Positions 1 through 8,418 of a DNA stretch of 31,279 nt are shown piece by piece. The notes below the pieces were generated by a model. That model saw only the letters and a list, made by a program, of their open reading frames with translations, had not been told where the DNA came from and did no database searches. Both the position numbers and the translations under genes were made by a program. How positions within the stretch are numbered: the first letter of the stretch is position 1; the number at the start of each line of letters is the position of its first letter. The DNA is from Candidatus Aminicenantes bacterium UBA4820. GTDB lineage: Bacteria > Acidobacteriota > UBA4820. The DNA lies in NCBI GenBank assembly GCA_002402325.1, contig DHFQ01000172.1, positions 1 to 31,279 on the forward strand. Reading direction: 5' to 3'.

Positions 1-45
1 CGACCTCTTTTCCATTCTTCTGTCCTTCCGAACCGCTCTTTTAAG

Positions 46-54
46 TGGTATAAT
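46..54 (+). promoter_or_regulatory. Extended -10 promoter for scpB
   Basis: TGG at 46-48 followed by a perfect TATAAT at 49-54. The -35 region around 26-31 (TTCCGA) is poor, so the TGn extension is probably what makes this site work. A transcript would start near 61, almost at the GGAGG ribosome site (62-66), leaving a leader of about ten bases before the TTG start at 71. The same TGnTATAAT form recurs elsewhere in the window, which raises confidence. Confidence 0.6.
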
Positions 55-70
55 AAAATCTGGAGGTTAT

Positions 71-673
71 TTGAGAAGAGAAGAGTTAGAGGCGGCGACT
101 GAGGCAATACTTTTTATCGCTTCAGAGCCTGTTACAGTTGAGAATCTTTTAAAGGTTTTTCAGGGACAGATGACTCCCTCTGAAATAGTTGAAGTTCTTA
201 AAGAGATTGAGAAAAGATACGATGAGCATTCACTTGCAATCTCTTTGAGGAAAACTGCGGGAGGTTACCAGTTTGTTACAAGGGCAGAAAACTCACTCTT
301 TATTAGAAATTTTTTAAAGGAAACAAATTTAAGAAAACTCTCTAAGGCTGCAATAGAGGTTCTTTCAATCGTTGCTTATAAGCAGCCAATAACCGCTCCT
401 GAAATTTCTGCAATAAGGGGAACTGAATCACAGCAGGTTATAAAAGGTCTCCTTGAGAAAAAACTCATCAAAATCAGCGGGAGAAGGCAGGTTGTTGGAA
501 AGCCTCTTTTATACACCACTTCAAAGGAGTTTTTAATCCATTTCGGGCTCAACTCTCTTGATGACCTTCCGAGTTTTGAGGAACTTGAGGATGTCTTTAA
601 CGAAGAGATGAAGCAGGAAAGCCTTTTTAAGGATTTAAATGAGAATAATGAATCAAACGAAAATGTCCAGTGA
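71..673 (+). CDS. scpB: Segregation and condensation protein ScpB
   Basis: The 200-residue protein matches ScpB, the kleisin-associated winged-helix subunit of the bacterial SMC-ScpA-ScpB condensin that compacts and segregates chromosomes. The opening EAATEAILFIASEPV and the central KAAIEVLSIVAYKQPIT followed by EISAIRG are the characteristic blocks of the two winged-helix domains. Length is typical for the family. The start is TTG at 71, placed four bases after GGAGG (62-66). No in-frame ATG lies near the conserved N-terminus. Its usual partner scpA is not in the 70 bases upstream, and the promoter at 46-54 suggests scpB begins its own transcription unit. The 3' end overlaps the next gene by 11 bases, so the pair is probably translationally coupled. 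The C-terminal tail (about residues 175-200) is acidic and Asn-rich and probably disordered. Confidence 0.93.
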   Translation: MRREELEAATEAILFIASEPVTVENLLKVFQGQMTPSEIVEVLKEIEKRYDEHSLAISLRKTAGGYQFVTRAENSLFIRNFLKETNLRKLSKAAIEVLSIVAYKQPITAPEISAIRGTESQQVIKGLLEKKLIKISGRRQVVGKPLLYTTSKEFLIHFGLNSLDDLPSFEELEDVFNEEMKQESLFKDLNENNESNENVQ

Positions 674-1517
674 AAAGTTAAGAATAAACAATTTTCTCGC
701 AAGGGCGGGAGTTGCTTCAAGAAGAGCGGTTGAAAAACTGATTGAAGAGGAAAGAGTCTCTTTAAACGGAGAAATTGTTCACTCTTTCGGAGTAAAGGTT
801 GATCCCTTTAAAGACCACATTGAGGTTGATGGCGATAGAGTTACGCTTCCCAAAAGATTCTCCTATTTTGCCTTTTATAAACCAAAAGAGGTGGTAAGCA
901 CAATGGATGATCCAGAAGGAAGGCTCTGCATAAAGAGATTTCTTCCAAAAAATGTTAAAGCACTTTTTCCGGTTGGAAGGCTTGATTACCATAGCGAAGG
1001 GTTGATGATTTTGACAAATGATGGAGAATTGGGATTAAAACTCCTCCATCCAAAATTTAAAGTTGTTAAGACATATCAGGTTAAGGTCAAGGGCAATCCA
1101 TCTGAAAATAGTCTTGATAGATTGAGAAGAGGGATTTTTCTTGATGAAAAAAAGACCCTGCCGATTGAAATCAAAAAGATATTAAAAAGGGAGACAAACC
1201 ACACCTGGCTTGAGATTAAGATGAAAGAGGGAAGAAAAAATCAGTTGAGAGAAATGTTTTATAGGATTGAACATCCCGTAATAAAACTTAAAAGGGTTTC
1301 AATCGGGAACATTAAATTGGGGAAGATGCTTCCAGGTGAGTTGAGAGAGATTTCAAAAGAAGAAGTGGATGAACTTTTTAATAAAGTTGGAGGAGATGAT
1401 GAAGATAAAGTTTTTAGAACACATTCAAACATTAACGCCCTATCAACCGGGAAAACCGGTAAAAGAAGTGGAAAGAGAATACGGACTAAAAGATTCAATC
1501 AAACTCGCTTCAAATGA
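663..1517 (+). CDS. rluB: 23S rRNA pseudouridine synthase, RluB/RsuA family
   Basis: RsuA/RluB-family pseudouridine synthase, 284 residues from the ATG at 663. An S4 RNA-binding domain covers about residues 6-55 (RINNFLARAGVASRR). The catalytic domain carries GRLDYHSEGL, where Asp108 is the expected catalytic aspartate, and ends with the conserved EGRKNQLREMF block. scpB followed by this family is a very common bacterial arrangement and favours RluB over RsuA. I chose 663 because the S4 domain begins only six residues later; an upstream ATG at 639 would add eight unconserved residues deep inside scpB. The last 39 residues are strongly basic and lie in DNA that also encodes the N-terminus of hisC in another frame, so the tail is unlikely to be needed for catalysis. 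The exact target uridine cannot be read from sequence. Confidence 0.9.
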   Translation: MSSEKLRINNFLARAGVASRRAVEKLIEEERVSLNGEIVHSFGVKVDPFKDHIEVDGDRVTLPKRFSYFAFYKPKEVVSTMDDPEGRLCIKRFLPKNVKALFPVGRLDYHSEGLMILTNDGELGLKLLHPKFKVVKTYQVKVKGNPSENSLDRLRRGIFLDEKKTLPIEIKKILKRETNHTWLEIKMKEGRKNQLREMFYRIEHPVIKLKRVSIGNIKLGKMLPGELREISKEEVDELFNKVGGDDEDKVFRTHSNINALSTGKTGKRSGKRIRTKRFNQTRFK

Positions 1518-2487
1518 AAATCCTTTGGGACCATCGCCAAAAGCGGTAGTTGCTGCAAAAAGGGCTCTGAAACATGCACATTTCTATCCCGAAGGAAGTG
1601 GATTTTATCTCTGTCAGGCTTTGTCAAAGCACTTCAAAGTTCCTTATGAGTCAATCATTCTTGGGAATGGTTCTGTTGAACTCATAGAGATCGCCGCAAA
1701 ATCTTTGATTGAAAAGGGGCTGAATATCGTTATGAATGAAAACTCCTTTTCGTTGTATAAAATTGCGACACTCGCTATGGGGGGTACTGTAAAAGAAGTA
1801 AAGATGACAGAGGATAGATGTCACGATTTAAAGGCAATGATGAAGGCTGTTGATGAGAATACAAGAATGATAGTAGTTAACAATCCAGACAACCCGACCG
1901 GGACATACAGACCATTTTCAGAAATAGAGGCACTTCTTAAAGAGGTTCCTGAAAGCGTGCTTGTTATAATTGATGAGGCTTACAAGGAATATGTGCGAAA
2001 GAAGGATTACAAAAGCGCTCAATGTTTGCTTGAAAAACATAGCAATCTCTTAGTTCTTGGAACATTTTCAAAAGCTTACGGGCTTGCAGGATTGAGGGTT
2101 GGTTATGGATTTTCTCATCCTGAAATAATAAGTATGCTACACAAGGTAAGGTCTCCTTTTAACACAAATTTAGTTGCTCAGGAAGCCTGCATTTGTGCAC
2201 TTGCGGATGAGGAGTTTGTAAAAAAAGTTGTTGATTTGAATGAGACGGAGATGGCTTTTATTGAAAAGGAACTTAAGAAATTGGGATTAAAATTCACCCC
2301 TTCTGTTGGTAATTTCATCCTCGTTGATATTCCAATTAAAGCAGGAGAATTTTTTGAAAAACTTTTAAGGGAAGGGGTAATTGTCAGGCCTATGGGAGGA
2401 TTTCCATATTCGGTTAGAGTTACATTGGGAACAAGAAGGCAAAATATAAAATTTTTGAAGGCGACCAAAAAAGTTTTGAATTTGTGA
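1399..2487 (+). CDS. hisC: Histidinol-phosphate aminotransferase HisC (or aromatic aminotransferase)
   Basis: Class I/II PLP-dependent aminotransferase of 362 residues. HisC hallmarks are clear: PYQPGKPVKEVEREYGL at the N-terminus, KLASNENPLGPSP, NNPDNPTGT, DEAY, and the PLP lysine Lys225 in GTFSKAYGLAGLRVGYG. HisC transfers the amino group of glutamate to imidazole-acetol phosphate in histidine synthesis, but relatives also serve phenylalanine and tyrosine synthesis. No other his gene is nearby, so the broader role is possible. The start at 1399 sits five bases after GGAGG (1389-1393). ATG 1396 is two bases after it, and ATG 1369 has no ribosome site. The gene begins 119 bases before the end of the rluB frame, an unusually long overlap. 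It ends one base before uvrC, which lacks its own clear ribosome site and is probably coupled to it. Confidence 0.9.
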   Translation: MKIKFLEHIQTLTPYQPGKPVKEVEREYGLKDSIKLASNENPLGPSPKAVVAAKRALKHAHFYPEGSGFYLCQALSKHFKVPYESIILGNGSVELIEIAAKSLIEKGLNIVMNENSFSLYKIATLAMGGTVKEVKMTEDRCHDLKAMMKAVDENTRMIVVNNPDNPTGTYRPFSEIEALLKEVPESVLVIIDEAYKEYVRKKDYKSAQCLLEKHSNLLVLGTFSKAYGLAGLRVGYGFSHPEIISMLHKVRSPFNTNLVAQEACICALADEEFVKKVVDLNETEMAFIEKELKKLGLKFTPSVGNFILVDIPIKAGEFFEKLLREGVIVRPMGGFPYSVRVTLGTRRQNIKFLKATKKVLNL

Positions 2488-2488
2488 A

Positions 2489-4261
2489 ATGGCTCTAAAG
2501 ACACCACAAAATATACCACCTTCAAGCGGTTGTTACATTTTTAAGGATAGGGATAAAAAACCGCTCTATGTTGGAAAAGCAAAAAATTTAAAGGCGAGGG
2601 TGCGAACCTATTTTTCAGGCAGGGTCTCTGAGAAAATAAGAAATTTAAGGAATGAGGCTAAGGAAATTGAATTTGTAATTACGAATAGTGAGTGGGAGGC
2701 ATTTCTACTTGAGAACAACTTTATAAAACAATTTCACCCAAAATACAATGTCCTTTTACGGGATGATAAAACCTACCCATTCATCAAGGTAACGGTAAAT
2801 AATCCCTTTCCGAAGGCAATTTTCACAAGAAGGATGGAAAAGGATAAATCGTTATATTTTGGTCCCTTCGTTCCATCATCCTATGCAAAAAAAAATTTGA
2901 AGATAATTCAGGACTTTTTTGGGGTTGCAACATGCAAAGACCAACTTGATCAATCAAGGCTGAGACCGTGCCTTCTTTATGAAATGGGCAGATGTCTTGC
3001 TCCCTGCGTTAAGGATAAAATTTCAAAGGAAAAATATAGAAAAAGGGTTGAGGAGGCACTTTTATTTCTTTCAGGAAAAAATGATGAACTGATTAAAATT
3101 CTTGAGGAGAGGATGAAGGAGAGCGCTTTTAAGCAGGAATATGAGACCGCTGCAAATTATAGAGACCTTTTAAATGCCGCAAAAAGTTTATCTTTGAAGC
3201 AAAGCATCGTAACAAAGGATGAGGGACATCTCGATTTTTATGCCCTTTATGGTGATGGCGATTTTTATGTGATTGAAAACTTCATCGTTTTAAAGGGAAA
3301 GGTTGTTGAAAGAAAAAGTTTTACCTTTGAGCGTGTCGAGCTTGATAGAGGCGAACTTTTTGAGACAGTACTAACTCAAATTTATTCAAGTAGTGATTTT
3401 ATTCCCGAAAAGGTTTATGTTTCAGAACCATTTGATGGTTTAGAACTCGTTTCAAAATTTCTTTCTCAAAAGAAAGGGAAAAGGGTAGAAGTTTTAGTTC
3501 CCAAAACGGGAGTTAAACGCGAACTCATAAAGACACTTCTCAAAAATTGTGAATCAAGTTTGAAAAGAAGGGAAACGGAATCTTCACTTTTAAAGCCTTT
3601 AACTGATTTTCTAAAACCAAAAAGAGAGATAAAAAGGATTGAGTGCTTTGATGTTTCCCATTATGGTGGGGAAGTCCCTTATGTCTCAATGGTTTTGTGG
3701 GAAGGGGGGAAGTTTGTTAAAAATGGATACAGGAAGTTTTCACTCAAAGAGGCAAAGGGCGGAGATGATTACGCCGCTTTGAAGGAGGCGGTTTTTAGAA
3801 GGTATAAAAGGGTGAAGGAGGAAAATGATATTTTCCCCGACCTGATCTTGATTGATGGGGGAGCAAATCAAGCGTCATCCGCACTTCAATCTTTAAAGGA
3901 ACTTCAAATTGAAAATATCCCCGTTTTAGGACTTGCAAAAAAGAATGAGGAACTTTTTCTACCTTCTTCTAAAGAACCGCTTCCTTTTGAGAAAAATTCA
4001 CAAGTTTTGCTCGTTTTAAGAAAGATACGGGATGAGGCACACAGGTTTGCAATAAAAACCTCAAGCAAAAAATTTCTTGATAAAAGACTTTTCCCCTCTT
4101 ATGCAAAAATTGAAGGGGTAGGAGAAAAGAGCGCAAAAAAACTTTTAAAACACTTTTTGACGACTGAAAACCTCTTGAAAGCATCAGGCGAGGAGCTGGA
4201 AAAAGTTGTTGGAAAAAGAATCACAAAAAAGATAACAAAATGGCGGGATGAGAAAAAATAG
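2489..4261 (+). CDS. uvrC: Excinuclease ABC subunit C (UvrC)
   Basis: UvrC makes the dual incision in nucleotide excision repair after UvrA/UvrB mark the lesion. All domains are visible in 590 residues. The GIY-YIG nuclease is at about 10-85 (GCYIF, LYVGKAKNLKARV), with the likely catalytic Glu75 in AFLLENNFIK. Four cysteines, Cys149, 161, 169 and 173, have the 12-8-4 spacing of the E. coli UvrC iron-sulfur cysteines. A UVR motif that binds UvrB lies near 195-235. The RNase H-like domain has FDVSHYGG and LILIDGG, and a C-terminal helix-hairpin-helix pair contains EGVGEKSAKKLL. It follows hisC by one base with no strong ribosome site. uvrA and uvrB are not in the window. After the stop there is a run of eight T (4272-4279) with no clear stem, and the minus-strand radA converges on it. 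Confidence 0.97.
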   Translation: MALKTPQNIPPSSGCYIFKDRDKKPLYVGKAKNLKARVRTYFSGRVSEKIRNLRNEAKEIEFVITNSEWEAFLLENNFIKQFHPKYNVLLRDDKTYPFIKVTVNNPFPKAIFTRRMEKDKSLYFGPFVPSSYAKKNLKIIQDFFGVATCKDQLDQSRLRPCLLYEMGRCLAPCVKDKISKEKYRKRVEEALLFLSGKNDELIKILEERMKESAFKQEYETAANYRDLLNAAKSLSLKQSIVTKDEGHLDFYALYGDGDFYVIENFIVLKGKVVERKSFTFERVELDRGELFETVLTQIYSSSDFIPEKVYVSEPFDGLELVSKFLSQKKGKRVEVLVPKTGVKRELIKTLLKNCESSLKRRETESSLLKPLTDFLKPKREIKRIECFDVSHYGGEVPYVSMVLWEGGKFVKNGYRKFSLKEAKGGDDYAALKEAVFRRYKRVKEENDIFPDLILIDGGANQASSALQSLKELQIENIPVLGLAKKNEELFLPSSKEPLPFEKNSQVLLVLRKIRDEAHRFAIKTSSKKFLDKRLFPSYAKIEGVGEKSAKKLLKHFLTTENLLKASGEELEKVVGKRITKKITKWRDEKK

Positions 4262-4299
4262 TGCCAGCAAGTTTTTTTTACATTCAACTATCTGTCTTA

Positions 4300-5649
4300 T
4301 TAACTCACAAAAACTTTAATTGCCTCTTTTAAGGATGATACGGGAATTAACTTGAGGACTTGCTCTTTTTCCTCAACCCTTTCAAAATCTGATTGAGGAA
4401 GTATTATCCTTTTAAATCCAAGTGCTTGAGCCTCCTTTATCCTTTTTATGGGCATTGATGTTGATCTCACTTCACCAAGCAATCCAACCTCACCAAATGA
4501 ACAAATATCTCCATCAATTGGCTTTCCCTTTAAAGTTGAAATTATTGAAAGGCATACTGGTAAATCAAGACCTGTGTCTTCCACCTCAACCCCACCGACG
4601 AGATTTAAGAAAATGTCTTTATCTCCCATAGAAACCCTCGTTGCCCTCTCAATTACCGCCGTGAGTAACTGCATCCTGTTTCTATCAAACCCAACGCTCA
4701 TCCTCTTTGCAAGCCCGAAGGCTGAGGGTGAAAATAGCGATTGAATCTCAAAAAGTATTGCCCTCGTCCCTTCAACCGAAACTCCGATTGAAGAGCCCGC
4801 CTCATCAAGAACCCTATCTTTTAAAAGAACTGAAGATGGGTTTATAACCTCTTTCAAACCCTCTTCACTCATATCAAAAAGTGCAATTTCATTTGTCGTT
4901 CCAAAGCGATTTTTTTGAGCCCTCAAAACCTTTAAATTTTTGTAATTTTCCCCTTCAAGGTATAAAACGACATCAACGATATGCTCTAAAGCCTTTGGTC
5001 CAGCAATAATCCCCTCTTTTGTTATATGCCCCACAATAAAAATTGCCACATTTTTCATCTTTGAAAAGTGGGTCAAAGCGAAGGCACACTCTCTTATTTG
5101 GGCGAGGCTTCCAGGAGGTGCTATAACTTTTTCAGAAAAAATTGTCTGAATTGAATCTACAACCAAAACCTTTGCCTTTTTTTCTATTGCGACATTTAAG
5201 ATGTTTTCAAGCGATGTTGAAGAAAGAATCTCAAGGTTGTTTCCCTCATTATTTGAAATTCTCCTTCCTCTTGATGCAACTTGAGATGGTGACTCTTCTG
5301 CGCTTGCATAAAGTGATGGATAATCACCGCTTATTTTGCAAAGTGATTGTAAAAGTAGAGTGGATTTTCCAACTCCCGGGTCTCCTCCAAGTAAAATTGT
5401 TGAACCTTCAACTATTCCTCCGCCCAAAATTCTATCAAATTCTGAAATTCCACTTCTTATCCTCCTAAATTCTTTCTCTTCAATTTCTGCAAGTCTTCTG
5501 CTTGACTCATCCGAAAGGACTATTCTCTCATCAGATTCTTTAACTTCAGAGAAAGAATCCCATGCTCCGCAATTTGGGCATTTACCAAGCCATTTCGGGC
5601 TTTGAGCCCCACACGCATTGCATTCAAAAAGAATGCTATTTTTTGCCAA
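4300..5649 (-). CDS. radA: DNA repair protein RadA (Sms)
   Basis: RadA is a RecA-related, DnaB-like ATPase that extends D-loops and processes branched intermediates during recombination. The 449-residue protein has the N-terminal C4 zinc finger (Cys10, Cys13, Cys24, Cys27), a Walker A GDPGVGKST around residues 89-97, the RadA signature KNRFG, and a C-terminal Lon-protease-like domain (about 290-449). The start is a TTG at 5649 giving MAKNSILFECNACG, which fits the family start. It lies immediately after the pyrC stop, with only a weak GAGA upstream, so translation is probably coupled to pyrC. It is the last gene of the minus-strand cysS-pyrR-pyrB-pyrC-radA run and has no metabolic connection to it. 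Confidence 0.96.
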   Translation of the reverse strand: MAKNSILFECNACGAQSPKWLGKCPNCGAWDSFSEVKESDERIVLSDESSRRLAEIEEKEFRRIRSGISEFDRILGGGIVEGSTILLGGDPGVGKSTLLLQSLCKISGDYPSLYASAEESPSQVASRGRRISNNEGNNLEILSSTSLENILNVAIEKKAKVLVVDSIQTIFSEKVIAPPGSLAQIRECAFALTHFSKMKNVAIFIVGHITKEGIIAGPKALEHIVDVVLYLEGENYKNLKVLRAQKNRFGTTNEIALFDMSEEGLKEVINPSSVLLKDRVLDEAGSSIGVSVEGTRAILFEIQSLFSPSAFGLAKRMSVGFDRNRMQLLTAVIERATRVSMGDKDIFLNLVGGVEVEDTGLDLPVCLSIISTLKGKPIDGDICSFGEVGLLGEVRSTSMPIKRIKEAQALGFKRIILPQSDFERVEEKEQVLKLIPVSSLKEAIKVFVS

Positions 5650-6936
5650 CTACTTTTCTCTCAATCTGAAAAGGTTTCCATCTATAACAACAGCCATAAC
5701 AGCCCCTTTGATTTTCTTGTTTAAAAATGGGCTATTTTTACTTAAAGATTTTATATCCTCTTTTTTGAGAAATGTTTCTTTTCTCAAAGAGAAAATGGTC
5801 AAATCTGCCGATGCCCCAGCGGAAAGGTGTCCCTTATCTTTCAAGCCTATTATCCTTGCAGGAGAAGAGGAAAAGGCATCAACCATTCTTTTTAAAGAAA
5901 TTTTATCCTTGAGGACAAGTTTTTCAATTGCAAGTGGAACAGCCGTTTGAAAGCCAATTATTCCATTTGCCGCCCTGTCAAACTCAACCATCTTATCCTC
6001 GTAAGCGTGAGGAGCGTGGTCTGTTGCGATGCAATCAATTGTTCCGTCGTTTAATCCTTCAATAAGTTTTTCAATATCCTCTTCAGTTCTCAAAGGCGGA
6101 TTCATTTTGTAATTTGTATCAAAGGTTTCAACAAGTTCATCTTTCAAAGAAAAGTGGTGAGGGGTAACATCCGCAGTAGCCTTTATCTTTCTTTTCTTCG
6201 CAACCCTTATTGATTCAACAGAGTATTTTGAGGAGATATGTGCAATGTGAATGCTCTCATTTGTCAAATTTGAAAGTGCCGTATCCCTTCTTATGTGGAT
6301 AAGTTCTGCCTCTGCGGGGATTCCTTTTAGTCCAAGCCTTGTAGAAACCTCTCCTTCATTCATAGAGCCACCCTCAGAAAGATTTTTATCTTCAGGATGA
6401 TCAATTACCGTAAGCCCCAAAGAGCCTGCATACTCAAGAGACCTTCTAAGTAATGCTGAATTCATAACAGGATTTCCATCATCTGATACAGCCCAGATTC
6501 CAGCCTCTTTCATTTCAGCATAGTTTGCAAGTTCCTCGCCCTTCTGCCCTTTGCTTAGAGCACCAACGGGATAGACCTTTATTTTACTAACCTTTTTTGC
6601 GGTTTCCAGAATGAAATTTGTAATACCCGCATTGTCATTCACAGGATTTGTGTTTGCCATCGGGCATACAGCCGTAAAACCCCCATAAAGCGCCGCAAGA
6701 AGTCCGCTTTCAATAGTTTCCTTCCTTTCATACCCCGGTTCTCTTAAATGGCAATGAAGGTCAATAAAACCTGGTGCAACAATCATCCCCGTTGCATCAA
6801 AAACTTCAACCTCTTTTGAGACGGAGATTTTTTTATCAACCGAAAGAATTTTTCCATTTGAAATCAAAATGTCAAGAGTTTCATCCACTCCATTTTGCGG
6901 GTCAACAACCCTGCCATTTTTAATTACTATCTTCAT
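5650..6936 (-). CDS. pyrC: Dihydroorotase (class I)
   Basis: Dihydroorotase closes N-carbamoyl-aspartate to dihydroorotate, the third step of pyrimidine synthesis. The 428 residues show the amidohydrolase metal site HCHLREPG (His61, His63, Arg65), IDHPED, a histidine in IAHISSKYS, DVTPHHF, and the catalytic aspartate in ATDHAPH. The length and the HLREPG form indicate a class I enzyme of the type found in Gram-positive and many deep-branching bacteria, which often associates with aspartate transcarbamoylase. The ATG at 6936 follows GGGAGGAG closely. The gene overlaps the end of pyrB by 17 bases, so the two products are made together and may form a complex. The metal ligands I checked are intact, so it should be an active enzyme rather than a PyrC-like scaffold. 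Confidence 0.96.
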   Translation of the reverse strand: MKIVIKNGRVVDPQNGVDETLDILISNGKILSVDKKISVSKEVEVFDATGMIVAPGFIDLHCHLREPGYERKETIESGLLAALYGGFTAVCPMANTNPVNDNAGITNFILETAKKVSKIKVYPVGALSKGQKGEELANYAEMKEAGIWAVSDDGNPVMNSALLRRSLEYAGSLGLTVIDHPEDKNLSEGGSMNEGEVSTRLGLKGIPAEAELIHIRRDTALSNLTNESIHIAHISSKYSVESIRVAKKRKIKATADVTPHHFSLKDELVETFDTNYKMNPPLRTEEDIEKLIEGLNDGTIDCIATDHAPHAYEDKMVEFDRAANGIIGFQTAVPLAIEKLVLKDKISLKRMVDAFSSSPARIIGLKDKGHLSAGASADLTIFSLRKETFLKKEDIKSLSKNSPFLNKKIKGAVMAVVIDGNLFRLREK

Positions 6937-7855
6937 TTTCTCCTCCCTGAAGAAGAAGGAACAACACAGCCATCCTTATTGATACTCCGTTTTCAACCTG
7001 ATCAAGAATAACCGATTCTTTTGAATCAGCAACCTCTGATGCCATTTCAACCCCTCTGTTTATAGGGCCTGGGTGCATTACTATACAATTCTTATCCGCA
7101 AGTTTTAATCTCTTTTCAGTCAAACCGTAGGTTAAAAAGTACTCTTTCAGAGAAGGAAAAAGTATTTTTTCCTGCCTTTCAAGTTGAATTCTTAACATCA
7201 TCACGACATCTTTTTGGGATAGGGCTTTCTCAAAGTTGGTCTCAACCTTCACCCCCATCTTTTCAATGTAGGGTGGGATCATTGTTGCAGGTCCGCAAAG
7301 GGTTACATCCGCTCCCATCTTTTTTAAAAGGTGGATATTTGACCTAACAACCCTTGAATGGGCTATATCACCGCAAATCAAGACCTTCAACTTTTCAAAT
7401 GAACCCTTTTTCTGCCTTATTGTCAATGCATCAAGAAGTGCTTGAGTTGGGTGCTCTGATGCCCCATCACCTGCGTTTATAACAGAACCTTTAACATATT
7501 CCGTAATGAGTTTACAGGAACCGGGAGAAGAGTGCCTCATAATATAAGCGTCTGGATTCATTCTCTCAATGTTTAAAACGGTGTCAAGCAGGGTTTCTCC
7601 CTTTAAAACTGAACTTGTGCCACTTGAAAAATTTAGACTTTCTGCTGAAAGCCTTTTTTCAGCAATTTCAAAAGATGACCTCGTCCTGGTTGAAGGCTCA
7701 AAGAATAGATTCACAACAAGTTTCCCTCTCAAAGCGGGAACCTTTTTAATTGGTCTAAAAGAAATCTCGCTCATCTTTTCTGCTGTATCAAGAATGAGAG
7801 TAATATCCTCTTTTGTTAAATCTTTTATCCCCAAAAGGTGTTTTCCTAAACTCAT
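6920..7855 (-). CDS. pyrB: Aspartate carbamoyltransferase catalytic subunit
   Basis: PyrB joins carbamoyl phosphate and aspartate to make N-carbamoyl-aspartate. The 311-residue sequence has the carbamoyl-phosphate loop FEPSTRTRSSFE, the MRHSSPGS block (80s loop equivalent), GDGASEHPTQALLDALTI, and HPGPINRGVEM near the C-terminus. The ATG at 7855 follows AAAGGAG. It lies 11 bases after pyrR and overlaps pyrC. No regulatory subunit gene pyrI is adjacent, so the enzyme is likely controlled by operon expression or by association with the class I dihydroorotase rather than by PyrI. carAB, pyrD, pyrE and pyrF are not in the window. Confidence 0.97.
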   Translation of the reverse strand: MSLGKHLLGIKDLTKEDITLILDTAEKMSEISFRPIKKVPALRGKLVVNLFFEPSTRTRSSFEIAEKRLSAESLNFSSGTSSVLKGETLLDTVLNIERMNPDAYIMRHSSPGSCKLITEYVKGSVINAGDGASEHPTQALLDALTIRQKKGSFEKLKVLICGDIAHSRVVRSNIHLLKKMGADVTLCGPATMIPPYIEKMGVKVETNFEKALSQKDVVMMLRIQLERQEKILFPSLKEYFLTYGLTEKRLKLADKNCIVMHPGPINRGVEMASEVADSKESVILDQVENGVSIRMAVLFLLLQGGENEDSN

Positions 7856-7866
7856 TTTCCACTCCT

Positions 7867-8418
7867 TTATTTTATGCTTTCAAGGATCAAACTATCTTTT
7901 CCATCAGTTTCAGTTAAGTAGAGTTCTACATGGTCTTCTCTTCTTGTATTTAAAGATAAGCCTACATAATCTGCCTGTATGGGAAGTTCTCTATGTCCCC
8001 TATCAACAAAGACTGCAAGTTCGACCTTTTTAGGCCTGCCTAAATCAACTATTGCATCAAGCGCAGCCCTTATTGTCCTTCCTGTAAAAAGGACATCATC
8101 AACAAGAATGATGGTTTTTTCTTCAACGGGAAAGGGGACATTGGTTCCTCTAAGAACCGGTGCCGTCCCAACGGTAGAAAAATCGTCTCTATAAAGGTTT
8201 ATGTCAAGAGCACCAACTTCAATGTCAAGATTTTCCACTTCCTTCAATTTATTTGCAATTCTTTTTGCAAGCGGAACTCCCCTTTTCTGAATGCCTATCA
8301 AGGCAAAATCCTTTTTCCCCTGTTGTCTTTCAAAAATTTCAAGAGTTAGCCTTGAGAGGGAACGCTGTATTCCTGAGGTATCAAGAATTTCTTTCCTATT
8401 TACCTCTTTTTTAATCAT
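7867..8418 (-). CDS. pyrR: PyrR bifunctional pyrimidine regulator / uracil phosphoribosyltransferase
   Basis: PyrR binds pyr mRNA leaders in a UMP-dependent way and often retains uracil phosphoribosyltransferase activity. Visible features in 183 residues are KKEVNRKEILDTSGIQRSLSRL at the N-terminus, LIGIQKRGVPLAKRI, a YRDDFSTVG loop, and the PRPP-binding signature IILVDDVLFTGRTIRAALD. I place the start at ATG 8418, not at the in-frame ATG four codons earlier (8430). The upstream ATG sits directly on the GGAGGAG that forms the ribosome site of the later one, and ATG 8418 overlaps the cysS stop as ATGA. This arrangement couples PyrR translation to cysS. I see no room for an attenuator between cysS and pyrR or between pyrR and pyrB, so how PyrR would control this operon is unclear. 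Confidence 0.95.
   Translation of the reverse strand: MIKKEVNRKEILDTSGIQRSLSRLTLEIFERQQGKKDFALIGIQKRGVPLAKRIANKLKEVENLDIEVGALDINLYRDDFSTVGTAPVLRGTNVPFPVEEKTIILVDDVLFTGRTIRAALDAIVDLGRPKKVELAVFVDRGHRELPIQADYVGLSLNTRREDHVELYLTETDGKDSLILESIK

Noticed and set aside
1..15. Possible start of a divergent minus-strand gene (MEKRS) with an AAGGA site seven bases upstream
   Set aside because: Only five codons are inside the window and there is no clear minus-strand promoter. It cannot be supported from this sequence.
376..720. Minus-strand frame of about 110 codons over scpB
   Set aside because: Antisense shadow of scpB with low-complexity Ser/Phe composition typical of such shadows.
4262..4299. Terminator between uvrC and radA
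   Set aside because: There is a run of eight T at 4272-4279 but no stem precedes it on either strand that I can draw.
7569..8033. Long plus-strand frame of about 150 codons over pyrB/pyrR
   Set aside because: Antisense shadow of pyrB and pyrR. It has no family resemblance and crosses well-supported genes.
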